Assembly: GCA_041687095.1 (NCBI GenBank)
Contig: JAWLCQ010000037.1
Coordinates: 1-34,079, forward strand
Direction of reading: 5' to 3'
Length of the DNA: 34,079 nucleotides
Source: JAWLCQ01 sp041687095
GTDB taxonomy: Bacteria; Planctomycetota; Phycisphaerae; SM23-33
A program made the position numbers and the translations under genes. Positions 14,193 through 22,706 of this stretch are shown here, piece after piece. The notes under the pieces are model-generated. The model saw only the letters and a program-made list of their open reading frames with translations. It searched no databases and was not told the origin of the DNA. Each line of letters opens with the position of its first letter. Position 1 is the stretch's first letter.

Positions 14193-15347
14193 TTATTCGA
14201 TCACGCTCGCCCCCTCGCACGCGGTGGTCGCGAAGATGGGCGGGCGGTGGGCGAAGGTCTTTTCGAACTGGTCCGCGATCCGCCTGGAGACCGCGTCGGC
14301 CTGCTCAGCGGTGCACAGGACGATCGCGCAGCCGCCGAACCCGCCGCCGGTCATCCGCGCCCCGTACACGCCCTCGCACTCGCGGGCGAGTTCGACGATG
14401 CGGTCGAGTTCCTCGCAGCTCACCTCGTAGTCGTCCCGCAGCGAGGCGTGCGAGGCGTACATGAGCTGCCCGAAGGCGGCGTAGTCGCGGGCCTCCAGGG
14501 CGCGGCAGGCGTCGAGGGTGCGGGCGATCTCGCCTACGACGTGGCGGGCCCGCTCGAGTTCCTTGCCCGCGACGGTCCCGCTGGCGGCCGCGGTGGCGAG
14601 GGCGTCGGGCGTCAGGTCGCGGAGCATGGGGACGCGGAGCTTGGCGGCGGCGGCGTAGCACTGGTCGCGGCGGGCGGCGTATCCGCCGTCGGAGATGGCG
14701 TGCTTGACCTGCGTGTCCACCACCAGCAGCACCAGATCGGGGTCGTTGAACGGCACCTGCCGGGTGGCGTTGGAGCGGCAGTCGAGCAGCAGGGCGTGGC
14801 CGCGTTGGCCCATGACGGCGATGGACTGGTCCATGATCCCGCAGGGGGCCCCGGCGAAGCGGTGCTCGGCGAGTTGGCAGATCTTGGCGAGGTCCGCGTC
14901 GGGGATGGTCCCCACCTGGTCGGCCGTCGCCAGCAGCGCCATCGCCGTCGCCACCTCCAGCGATGCCGACGACGACAACCCCGAGCCCAGGGGCACGTCG
15001 CTGCAGAACAGCACGTCCGCCCCGCGGAGCTGCGTGCCCCGCTCGACCAGACCGGCCGTCACGCCCACGGGGTAGTTCGCCCAGGAGAGCGGCCCGCGCT
15101 CGATGGGCTGGTCGAGGTGGACGGTGGCTTCGCCGTCGGTCTGGAGGGAGCGGAAGCGGACCTTGCGGTCGTCGCGCGGGGCGACGGCGGCGAGGGTCTG
15201 GCGGTCGATGGCGATGGGGAGCACGAACCCGTCGTTGTAGTCGGTGTGTTCCCCGATGAGGTTCACGCGCCCGGGGGCGCGAACGACGTGCTGCGCATCA
15301 CGGCCATACACGGTGCGGAACGACTGCTTGAGCGTCTCGATGTCCAT
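14193..15347 (-). CDS. galK: Galactokinase
   Basis: This 384-residue GHMP kinase phosphorylates galactose at C1 in the Leloir pathway. All signatures are present: the galactokinase motif PGRVNLIGEHTDY (residues 25-37), the ATP-binding PLGSGLSSSAS (119-129), CGIMDQ for substrate and catalytic Asp, and the third motif GARMTGGGFGGC. Length matches E. coli GalK (382). No ribosome site precedes the ATG; instead a near-consensus promoter ends 6 bases before it, so a leaderless transcript is likely. No galT or galE is in the window. Confidence 0.96.
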   Translation of the reverse strand: MDIETLKQSFRTVYGRDAQHVVRAPGRVNLIGEHTDYNDGFVLPIAIDRQTLAAVAPRDDRKVRFRSLQTDGEATVHLDQPIERGPLSWANYPVGVTAGLVERGTQLRGADVLFCSDVPLGSGLSSSASLEVATAMALLATADQVGTIPDADLAKICQLAEHRFAGAPCGIMDQSIAVMGQRGHALLLDCRSNATRQVPFNDPDLVLLVVDTQVKHAISDGGYAARRDQCYAAAAKLRVPMLRDLTPDALATAAASGTVAGKELERARHVVGEIARTLDACRALEARDYAAFGQLMYASHASLRDDYEVSCEELDRIVELARECEGVYGARMTGGGFGGCAIVLCTAEQADAVSRRIADQFEKTFAHRPPIFATTACEGASVIE

Positions 15348-15353
15348 GCGGGA

Positions 15354-15382
15354 AGGCTACTGCCCGCGAGCCCCGGTGTCAA
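15354..15382 (-). promoter_or_regulatory. Promoter with leaderless geometry before galK
   Basis: On the minus strand, TTGACA (15382-15377), a 17-base spacer and TAGCCT (15359-15354) are followed after 6 bases by the ATG at 15347. The consensus -35 box and exact spacing make this one of the best promoter matches in the window. Confidence 0.55.
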
Positions 15383-15426
15383 CGAGCGCAGATGCGTTGG
15401 AGGCGATCCGAGGGTCCTCCGGGAAG

Positions 15427-15656
15427 GCGGGCAACTGCGGATTGCGGATTGCTGCATGCGGGGACACAAGGCGAGGTCCTGCCCCGAAAACAGGGAAGGT
15501 CGTTGGGGGGCGAACAACGAACGCCAAATGGCAAGCCGCGCCCAGGCTCGCGCGACACGCCCGACAGTGGCTTGCCATTTGGCGTCCGTTCGGATCGTCC
15601 CAGGCCTGAGGTCCTGCGGGATGTCCCGCGTTGCGAGAATCCGCAATCCGCAATCT
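15427..15656. repeat. Nested inverted repeat of about 230 bp
   Basis: The outer arms are GCAACTGCGGATTGCGGATT (about 15429-15448) and AATCCGCAATCCGCAAT (about 15640-15656). Inner arms GAACGCCAAATGGCAAGCC (about 15518) and GGCTTGCCATTTGGCG (about 15570) pair with each other. No gene is seen in the gap 15348-15900; small frames here are translations of the repeats. Confidence 0.8.
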
Positions 15657-15660
15657 CTCT

Positions 15661-15870
15661 CAGGCCAGGTCGCAACGTCCGGGAACGTCCACAACGCTTC
15701 CGCGACAGCGTTATGGCAGCGCTTCGGTCGCGGCGGGGACCGCCGCGAAGGGGGCGCTCCAAGGACGCTGGCGCGGAGGCGTCCCTCGCCCCTCCCGGAC
15801 GCCGGGGGTCAGGAGACCCCCGGCGCAGACACACGGGACGGGTCAGGAGACCCGCCGCGCAGGAGGTCGC
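15661..15870. repeat. GGGTCAGGAGACCC repeat element, copy 1
   Basis: It contains CAACGTCCGGGAACGTC, GCGACAGCGTTATGGC, a GGTCGCGGCGGGGACCGCC hairpin and two GGGTCAGGAGACCC palindromes near 15815 and 15848. A clearly related sequence in the opposite orientation lies at about 28361-28660. Confidence 0.75.
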
Positions 15871-15900
15871 CCCATTCGTGTCCTTCGTGCAATTCGTGGA

Positions 15901-16482
15901 CTAGACCAGGTCGCACGCCTCGGGGGGCATCCAGTGGGCGTCCTCGCCCTTCCACTTGACGTTGCACCCGATGGGGTTGGTCAGGGGGACGGACGGTTCC
16001 TTCCCCGCCAGCAGCGCGTCGAGGGCGTCGCGGAGTTCGTGCGTCGTCTCCGCACCGGGGGTGCGGGGGTTGTCGTCCATCCGCCCGGTGTAGCGGAGGC
16101 GGCGGTCGGCGTCGAAGACGTAGAAGTGCGGGGTCCGCAGCGCCCCGTAGGCCCGGGCGACGTCCTGCGACTCGTCCCGCACGTAGGGGAAGGGGAAGCC
16201 CTTCTCCTTCGCCCGCACCACCATGTTCTCGAAGTCGTCGGTGGGGTGGTTCTCCGTCTCGTTGGAGTTGATGGCCACCATGCCCACCCCGCGCGGGGCG
16301 TAGTCGTTGAACAGCCGGATCATCCGGGCCTCCGACCCGATCACGAACGGGCAGTGATTGCAGGTGAAAGCGACGATCAGGAGCTTGCGGCCGCGGAAGC
16401 TGTCGATCGAGTACGTCTTCCCGTCGGTCCCGCACAGTTGGAAGTCGGGGGCGCTGTCCCCGATCTGCAGCGTAAAGGCCAT
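15901..16482 (-). CDS. Thioredoxin-like (AhpC/TSA/redoxin) family protein
   Basis: This 193-residue thioredoxin-fold protein starts MAFTLQIGDSAPDFQLCGTDGKTYS, the usual entry to redoxin-type proteins, and has the CxxC active site in FTCNHCPFVIGSEARM. YGALRTPHFYVFDADRRLRYTGRMDDNP matches the cis-Pro and following strands. It belongs to the CNHCPF group common in planctomycetes and cyanobacteria, with a probable thiol-disulfide role. It has no signal peptide. The start at 16482 has AGGAGA 6 bases upstream; a longer version starting at 16512 lacks one. Confidence 0.9.
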   Translation of the reverse strand: MAFTLQIGDSAPDFQLCGTDGKTYSIDSFRGRKLLIVAFTCNHCPFVIGSEARMIRLFNDYAPRGVGMVAINSNETENHPTDDFENMVVRAKEKGFPFPYVRDESQDVARAYGALRTPHFYVFDADRRLRYTGRMDDNPRTPGAETTHELRDALDALLAGKEPSVPLTNPIGCNVKWKGEDAHWMPPEACDLV

Positions 16483-16513
16483 GTCCGTCTCCTGTTTTCG
16501 ATGAGGTCCCATG

Positions 16514-16679
16514 GCACTACAACGAAGCGTGGTGGACTGGTTAACTGGTTAACTGGTTAACTGGCAATGGCTTGCAATCAGGTGAGCCTCTCCGGTAGTC
16601 CCAGGCGGGCAGCCCAAGTAAACTGCTGTCCCAGTCACCAGTTAACCAGGCAACCAGTTAACATCTTTCGTTGTAGTGC
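16514..16679. mobile_element. MITE-like element, copy A (upstream of uvrC)
   Basis: This 166-bp element has terminal inverted repeats GCACTACAACGAAG / CTTTCGTTGTAGTGC. Beyond these the arms continue as imperfect repeats of GGTTAACTGG units for a total of about 45 bp per side. It has no coding capacity. The core (GAGCCTCTCCGGTAGTCC, CAGGCGGGCAGCCCA) is almost identical in copy B at 18103-18260. No clear target duplication is visible. Confidence 0.88.
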
Positions 16680-16732
16680 TAGTGTTGGGGCATTATAGGG
16701 CGGGGGTGCAACTTCGGGGGCGGGTGAATCGT

Positions 16733-16738
16733 TATAAT
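16733..16738 (+). promoter_or_regulatory. TATAAT -10 box directly before uvrC
   Basis: A consensus TATAAT ends 6 bases before the uvrC ATG at 16745. There is no ribosome site, so the message would be leaderless. The -35 region is not recognisable. Confidence 0.5.
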
Positions 16739-16744
16739 AACCCT

Positions 16745-18088
16745 ATGGCACGGAAGCGTCAGGCGGTGTTGGAGGAGTTGCGTGAGAGGATCGGTCAACT
16801 GCCGACCACGCCCGGGGTGTACCTCTTCAAGGACGAGGCGGGCGTGGTGCTCTACGTCGGCAAGGCCAAGACGCTCCGCTCCCGCGTCGCCAGCTACTTC
16901 CAGCCCGGGGCGAACCTGGATGCGTCCCGCGGGCCGGAGATCGCCCGCATGATCGCGGACCTCGTCACCGACGTGGACATCCTGCCCTGCGACAGCGAGG
17001 TCGACGCCGTCCTCCACGAGTCCCGCCTCATCAAGGACATCCGCCCGCACTTCAACGCCGCCCAGAAGGACAACCGGACCTTCCCGTACCTGCAGATCAC
17101 GACGGACGAGGACTTCCCCCGCGTGTCGATCACCCGCTCGCCCCGCAGCGAGGGCGTGAAGCTCTACGGGCCCTTCGTCTCCCCCAGCGACCTGCGGGCG
17201 TCGCTGCCGCTGCTGCAGCGGGTGTTCCAGTTCCGCACGTGCAACCTCGACATCTCCGAGGATGACGGCTCGCGGAGGCACTTCCGCCCGTGCATCCTGC
17301 ACAACATCAAGCAGTGCACCGCCCCCTGCGCCGCCCGCGTCTCGCGCGAGGACTACCGCGAGCAGATCCGCCACCTGCGGGTGTTCCTGGAGTCCAAGGG
17401 CTCGCAGTTGCGCAAGGAGCTGACCGAGGCCATGAAGTCCGCCTCCGAGCAGCTCCAGTTCGAGCGTGCCGCCCGCCTCCGCGACGAGCTGCAGGCCCTG
17501 GAGGGGCTCCAGCTCCGCGGGCTGGTGGACGAGCACATCCAGCCCGAGGCGTTCTTCATCGACCCCGCCGAGGGCCTCACCCGCCTCGCCGAGGTGCTCG
17601 ACCTCCCCGAGGCCCCGCGGACGATCGAGGGGATCGACATCGCCCACCTCGCGGGGGAGGGGCTCTGCGGGTCCATGGTCGTGTTCATCGACGGCAAGCC
17701 CTTCCGGGACGGGTATCGGCGGTACCGGATCGAGAGCTTCGAGGGCAACGACGACTTCGCGGCCATGCGCGAGGTCGTGTGGCGCCGCTACAAGCACGCC
17801 GGGATGAACGAAGGCCTCTTCCCCGACATCGTTCTCGTCGATGGAGGGCCCGGGCAGGTGAACGCGGCCTGGAGCGCCTTCGACGACATGGCCTTCCGGC
17901 CGCCCGTGCTGCTGGGCCTGGCGAAGAAGCACGAGGAGATCCACGTCCACGCCCGATCCAAGCCCATCCGCCTGCCCCGCCGCGACCCCGCCCTGCGGGT
18001 CCTGCAGTACGTCCGCGACGAGGCCCACCGCTTCGCGCAGCACTACCACCACATCCTGATCCGCAAGGCGAAGCTGCCGGACGAATGA
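16745..18088 (+). CDS. uvrC: Excinuclease ABC subunit C, short form without C-terminal HhH
   Basis: This nucleotide-excision repair nuclease of 447 residues has the N-terminal GIY-YIG domain (PGVYLFKDEAGVVLYVGKAK, residues 23-42), a four-Cys cluster of the Fe-S type (C-x16-C-x7-C-x3-C, ending CTAPC), the UVR motif that binds UvrB (EQLQFERAARLRDEL) and the RNase H-like domain (IEGIDIAHLAGE, VLVDGGPGQVNAA, VRDEAHRFA). It then stops at HILIRKAKLPDE. Usual UvrC is about 600 residues and has a tandem helix-hairpin-helix DNA-binding domain after this point, which is missing. A MITE copy starts 15 bases after the stop. The ATG at 16745 was chosen because the conserved domain begins there and TATAAT precedes it. 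Confidence 0.93.
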   Translation: MARKRQAVLEELRERIGQLPTTPGVYLFKDEAGVVLYVGKAKTLRSRVASYFQPGANLDASRGPEIARMIADLVTDVDILPCDSEVDAVLHESRLIKDIRPHFNAAQKDNRTFPYLQITTDEDFPRVSITRSPRSEGVKLYGPFVSPSDLRASLPLLQRVFQFRTCNLDISEDDGSRRHFRPCILHNIKQCTAPCAARVSREDYREQIRHLRVFLESKGSQLRKELTEAMKSASEQLQFERAARLRDELQALEGLQLRGLVDEHIQPEAFFIDPAEGLTRLAEVLDLPEAPRTIEGIDIAHLAGEGLCGSMVVFIDGKPFRDGYRRYRIESFEGNDDFAAMREVVWRRYKHAGMNEGLFPDIVLVDGGPGQVNAAWSAFDDMAFRPPVLLGLAKKHEEIHVHARSKPIRLPRRDPALRVLQYVRDEAHRFAQHYHHILIRKAKLPDE

Positions 18089-18102
18089 GGCACTAGGCAC
18101 TA

Positions 18103-18260
18103 ACACTACAACGAAGCGTGGTTGACTGGTTAACTGGTTGATTGGCAATACCTTGCAACCAGGCGAGCCTCTCCGGTAGTCCCAGGCGGGCAGCCCACGC
18201 AAACTGCTGTCCCAGTCACCAGTTAACCAGTCAACCAGTTAACATCTTTCGTTGTAGTGC
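18103..18260. mobile_element. MITE-like element, copy B (downstream of uvrC)
   Basis: This 158-bp copy of the element at 16514-16679 lies in the same orientation, with the same CACTACAACGAAG / CTTTCGTTGTAGTGC ends and the same core. It starts 15 bases after the uvrC stop codon. The remaining gap up to 18523 contains no gene that I recognise; a TAGAAT at 18433-18438 may be part of a promoter for the next gene. Confidence 0.88.
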
Positions 18261-18523
18261 TAGGGAATAGGCGGAAGAAGAGGGTAAAGGGTAGAGGTGA
18301 GAGGTTAGAGTGCTTGCGGGCGGCGAATCCCCTGCCTCCCTGCCGCTCTTCTGGAGCTTCCGGGAGGCCCACGCCCTCGGGGGGAGGTTTTCGCTTGCTC
18401 GGGGCGTCACCTTTGGGTTGTTTGAGGGTTAGTAGAATAGGCCGCTTGGCGGCGGGCGCCGCCGATCCATCCCGACCCCTCGCTCCGCCGCGCGCGGAGC
18501 GTCAGCCCTCGGAGGCCGTCCGC

Positions 18524-21500
18524 ATGCGAAGCCGTTCTCTCGTCCCCTCCTGCCTCGCCCTCTCGTTTGCCAGTTTGCTCCTGGGCCTCTCGCCCGCGGT
18601 CGCCGAAGTCGAGACCCCCGCCTCCTCGGGACCGGCGTCGCAGGTGACGACCTCGCTGTTCCGCATTCCCATGACGGCCACGCCCCCGACGATCGACGGG
18701 AAGATGACCGAGGGCGAGTGGGAGAACAGCTCCGCCCTCACGGGGTTCTGGTACGCCATCAGCGGGCAGTACTACTTCATGGCCCCGTTCCAGACGCAGC
18801 TCCAGGTCTACGCCTGCTACGACAAGGACAACCTCTACTACGCCTTCAGCTCCCCGGTGTACCCCGCGGGCAGTTGGCTGCGGGCGCGGGGGCGGTTCCC
18901 CGACGTCATCGAGCACCCCCTCTACGGGATCTACCGCGACGACTACTGCGGGTGGGGCCTCCAGCCGTACTCCGACATCGTCAAGAGCCACCGCATGGGC
19001 GGGTTCTACTGCTGGATCAACCCCATCAACGTCATCGGGGACGTGGGGACGGGGGCGGGGCACAAGTGGCAGTCGGGGGCCCTCACCCGCGCGGGCGTGA
19101 CCGACAGCCGCTGGGTCCAGGAGGTCGCCATCCCGCTGAAGAGCCTGAAGTTCGGGCCCTACGACGGCAACGACGCCGAGGGCAAGCCCATCACCCCGCT
19201 GCCCCCCCCCGCCGGGACGCAGTGGATGTTCTCCTTCCGCCGCTGCAGCGGGGAGTGGGGCAACGGGGGGTTCAAGAACGAGTTCAGCGACACCTCCAGC
19301 AAGCTCATCTTCGACCCCCACGCCGTGAGCTGCCAGGTCAACGAACTCGGGCCCATCATGGAGGACATCCTCGACGTCACCATCACCCTCAAGAACCACT
19401 CCGACCAGTCCCAGACCGTCCGCCTGGGGTTCTTCGTCGAGTCCGCGGAGGGGTCCGTCTACAGCTCCTACGCCGATCCGCAGCTCCCCGACGGGCTGGT
19501 CGAACTCGTCCCCGGGGAGGTCCGCAAGCTCCGTCTCCGCAAGCCCCTCCCGGGCGTCACGGTGCATGGGAACATCGTGTGGTTCGACATCCGCTCCGCC
19601 GGCCGCCCGGCCAAGCCGATCTTCCTCACCCGCCTCATCCACTTCCACTCGCAGGAGAAGCCCGGGTTCCGCGAGGAGCGGATCGACCGCATCGCGTCCA
19701 ATCGGCCCCCGCGGAAGGACTTCGACTTCCGCTTCGACTACGCCTACCACACCAACCGCGTCTCGGGCGTGGTGGACACGGGCGTCTACGGGGGCAGCGA
19801 CGAGGCCCGCTCGGCCGTCGAGGCCCGCCTCGTCATCACCGACGAATCCGACGACAGCGAGGTCGCCTCGGTGACCTCGCCCTTCGTCGGGCCCTTCGCC
19901 TGCCTGGTGAAGGACCTGCCCCCGCTCACCGAGGGGCACACCTACCGCGCGATGGTCCTGCTGTTCGACCGCAACAAGCGCCTCGTGGGCGAGGAGTCGG
20001 TGACGTTCACCAAGAAGACCGAGGAGTGGATGGGCACCGACGTGGGGCTGGGCGACACCGTCTGGGAGCCCTTCACCCCCATGGCCCCGCGGGGCGTGGG
20101 CGGGTCGGAGGGGTTCGAGACGCTCAACCACGTCTTCACGCTGACGCCCAGCGGGCTGCCCGCGCAGGTGTACATCCGCCCCGACGTGCGCGACCTGCCG
20201 CTGGAGTGGCGGGCGGGCATGGCGAAGCTCACCGACGAGCAGCTCATCCAGTACGGGCGCGGCCCGCAGTTGCGCAAGCCCTACCGCCTCGTCGCCAGCG
20301 TCGGGGGCCGCGAGGTCCCCGTCGAGGTCGTGCAGCCCGCGAGGCTCGTGCGGCAGTGGAAGAGCGAGCTGGAGTACGCCTCGAAGCTCCGCGCGGGCGA
20401 GCTGCTGATCGACCTCACGACGCGGTACGACTGCGACGGGTCGATGCACGTGCGGATGGCCTACGGCTCCGACGGGCCCCCCGTCGCCCTCGACCGCCTG
20501 GAGATGGTCGCCGACTACGCCGGGCCCATGGACGAGGCCCCCGGGCAGGGCAAGACGGGGATCGTGTACGACTCGGCGAAGAGCGACCCGGAGCTGTACT
20601 ACAGCAAGTTCGTCGACTGGCTGCGGTTCGGGAGCAACGAGCGGGGCTTCTCGTGGATCTGCCGCAACGAGGAGGGGTGGAGGCTCGACCGCAACGGGTC
20701 GGCGATGACGCTGGAGCGCGACGAGAAGGGGGAGATCGCCTGGCGGGTGAAGTTCGTGAACCACGCGTGCGAGGTGGCGGGGCGGAGGAACATCGAGTTC
20801 ACCGTCCTCACCCACCCCGCCAAGCCGCGCCCCAAGGACTGGCGGACGGTCGGGTGGTTCTACCGCGGGGACGTCTTCGCGGCCGAGTACATGATGACCG
20901 TCCCCCGCCCGCAGGAGTGGATCGACAAGATCAACGAGCATCGCCACCCCAGCGAGCGGGTCAAGGACTGGCAGGACATGCTGCAGAAGGACGCGTGGTT
21001 CGCCGCCGGGGTCCCGCGGGGGACGCCCTACGAGCAGGTCGCGAACCAGCGGACCGAGGGCCCGTCGTGGCGGCGGTACGGGATCTGCCGCAACGTCAGC
21101 ACGCACTCGATGATCGACCGCACGTTCGAGGAGAAGGCCGCGTTCTGGCTGGAGAGGCACGCGAGGGTGGGGCGGCGGTGCGGGTTCTGGTGGGACGAGA
21201 CCTGGCCGGGCTTCTCCCAGGCCAACTGGTCCGACAAGCTCGCCACCGGGGACGCCTACCTCCGCGACCGCGATGCCGTCGAGCCCAACGAGCTGCCCTG
21301 GCACCGCGGGTTTTTGGAGACGTACATGCGAAACATGCAGAAGCGCCTCGCCCGCAGCTTCGCCGCCAACAACCTGCCCTCCCGCAACTTCTTCTGGGCC
21401 AACGACGCCGCCAGCGCCTTCGAGTCCTTCGCCTGGGACATCCAGCTCGTCGAGATGTGCGGGTCGGACTCGTCGCTGGAGATCGACTCCGTCGTCGCCT

Positions 21501-22255
21501 ACCCGCTGGATAGCTTCCGCTTCTTCTGCCAGAAGTGGACGGGCACGATCGCCCGCCTCGTCCCGGGCTACGGGGGCGTCAAGTACGCCGTCCCCAAGAG
21601 CGGGGACAACCCCAAGTTCGACCGCCAGTACCTCGGACGCGCCCTCACCCACGACATCAGCGTCTGCTTCGACGGGCCCCACGGAAAGATGCTCCAGGTC
21701 GAGTACGCCCTGCGGCTGATGAACCTGCTGACGGACTTCGGGTTCTACGACGAGGCCACGCTCGAATTCGTGCCCTACTGGCACCTCGCGGGCAAGGTCC
21801 GCTACGGGCCCGACTTCGGGGACCAGAAGTACACCGTCTTCACCCGCCCGCCCGAGAAGGACGTGGTCATCTCCGCCTACCGCCGCCCCTTTGAGCGCAA
21901 CGGCAAGCGCGGCTACCAGGTCCTGCTCGCCGTCATGAACGAGGCCGACGTCCCCGTCCGCGCGGACCTGCACCTGCGGGACCCGCAGCGGCTGTTCGGG
22001 GCGGGCGGGCGCAACCAGCTCCAGCTCTCGGAGGCCCTCGACGCCCTGACGCCCGCGGGCGAGGAGGAAGCGGCCCTGCTGCGGCAGTGGCGGGCGGACC
22101 TCACCGACGAGGTCGTCCTCCGCGACCTCGAGACCGGCCGCTACGTGCGGCGGATCGAGAGCGGCGAGCCCGGGGAGAGCTACGGGCCCATCTACATCCC
22201 CTCGCACGACTACCGCGTCTTCTGGGGCTACTGCCTGACGGAGGGTGAGGAATGA
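18524..22255 (+). CDS. Large secreted CBM9-like plus DUF6067-like glycoside hydrolase
   Basis: The 1243-residue protein starts with a signal peptide (MRSRSLVPSCLALSFASLLLG... AVA). Residues about 45-260 form a CBM9/DOMON-like module (TPPTIDGKMTEGEWENSS, QLQVYACYDKDNLYYAFSSP), which binds carbohydrate in relatives. A beta-rich middle follows. The C-terminal half resembles the DUF6067-type glycosidase region: LPAQVYIRPDVRDLPLEW, then RCGFWWDETWPGF with acidic Asp891 and Glu892 as catalytic candidates, and YGPIYIPSHDYRVFWGY at the end. The substrate is unknown, probably an extracellular polysaccharide. GGAGG lies 8 bases before the ATG. The next gene is a shortened paralogue of its C-terminal half. 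Confidence 0.82.
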   Translation: MRSRSLVPSCLALSFASLLLGLSPAVAEVETPASSGPASQVTTSLFRIPMTATPPTIDGKMTEGEWENSSALTGFWYAISGQYYFMAPFQTQLQVYACYDKDNLYYAFSSPVYPAGSWLRARGRFPDVIEHPLYGIYRDDYCGWGLQPYSDIVKSHRMGGFYCWINPINVIGDVGTGAGHKWQSGALTRAGVTDSRWVQEVAIPLKSLKFGPYDGNDAEGKPITPLPPPAGTQWMFSFRRCSGEWGNGGFKNEFSDTSSKLIFDPHAVSCQVNELGPIMEDILDVTITLKNHSDQSQTVRLGFFVESAEGSVYSSYADPQLPDGLVELVPGEVRKLRLRKPLPGVTVHGNIVWFDIRSAGRPAKPIFLTRLIHFHSQEKPGFREERIDRIASNRPPRKDFDFRFDYAYHTNRVSGVVDTGVYGGSDEARSAVEARLVITDESDDSEVASVTSPFVGPFACLVKDLPPLTEGHTYRAMVLLFDRNKRLVGEESVTFTKKTEEWMGTDVGLGDTVWEPFTPMAPRGVGGSEGFETLNHVFTLTPSGLPAQVYIRPDVRDLPLEWRAGMAKLTDEQLIQYGRGPQLRKPYRLVASVGGREVPVEVVQPARLVRQWKSELEYASKLRAGELLIDLTTRYDCDGSMHVRMAYGSDGPPVALDRLEMVADYAGPMDEAPGQGKTGIVYDSAKSDPELYYSKFVDWLRFGSNERGFSWICRNEEGWRLDRNGSAMTLERDEKGEIAWRVKFVNHACEVAGRRNIEFTVLTHPAKPRPKDWRTVGWFYRGDVFAAEYMMTVPRPQEWIDKINEHRHPSERVKDWQDMLQKDAWFAAGVPRGTPYEQVANQRTEGPSWRRYGICRNVSTHSMIDRTFEEKAAFWLERHARVGRRCGFWWDETWPGFSQANWSDKLATGDAYLRDRDAVEPNELPWHRGFLETYMRNMQKRLARSFAANNLPSRNFFWANDAASAFESFAWDIQLVEMCGSDSSLEIDSVVAYPLDSFRFFCQKWTGTIARLVPGYGGVKYAVPKSGDNPKFDRQYLGRALTHDISVCFDGPHGKMLQVEYALRLMNLLTDFGFYDEATLEFVPYWHLAGKVRYGPDFGDQKYTVFTRPPEKDVVISAYRRPFERNGKRGYQVLLAVMNEADVPVRADLHLRDPQRLFGAGGRNQLQLSEALDALTPAGEEEAALLRQWRADLTDEVVLRDLETGRYVRRIESGEPGESYGPIYIPSHDYRVFWGYCLTEGEE

Positions 22256-22284
22256 ACCGGCTCACCGAGAAGAGAAGAAGCAGT

Positions 22285-22396
22285 CCGGAAGAAAGGGATT
22301 TCACAGATTTTGGGATTACACAGATGGAGAAAAAGGGAAAGGTCGTTCTCTTCAATCTGCGCAATCTCAGAATCTGTGAAATCCCCTTCTCTCCGG
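22285..22396. repeat. Inverted repeat after the large glycosidase gene
   Basis: Left arm CCGGAAGAAAGGGATTTC... (22285-22325) and right arm ...GAAATCCCCTTCTCTCCGG (22354-22396) are about 42 bp with few mismatches. They are AT-richer than the surroundings and lie 30 bases after the stop. Confidence 0.85.
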
Positions 22397-22490
22397 CTGG
22401 TTCCTCCAGTCCCTGCCGCCGCCCGCGGAGCCGAATCCGGGGGCTCCTCTGCGCTTCGCCCCCGGTAGCTCTCCCGCGCCCCTCCGGGTC

Positions 22491-22632
22491 CCCGGAGACG
22501 GGGCGCCACGGCTGCGGGGCCCCGGAGACGGGGTGCCACGGCTGCGGAGCCCCGGAGACGGGGTGCCACGGCTGCGCTGTCTGCAGCCGTGTCCCTGCGA
22601 ACGACACGGGTTCCGCGAGCCCGTGGCGCCCG
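22491..22632. repeat. Three 30-bp tandem units followed by a GGTGCCACGG palindrome
   Basis: CCCGGAGACGGGGTGCCACG is the start of a 30-bp unit repeated at 22491, 22521 and 22551. The third copy runs into a palindromic element with GGCTGCGCTGTCTGCAGCC and CACGGGTTCCGCGAGCCCGTG. With the inverted repeat at 22285 it fills most of the 451-base gap. Confidence 0.85.
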
Positions 22633-22706
22633 GCCATCTGCTTTCCTGCAGGGCAATCGCGATGCGAGTGTTTCCCAACGTCCCCCCAGCGCCTTGGAGC
22701 ATGCCT

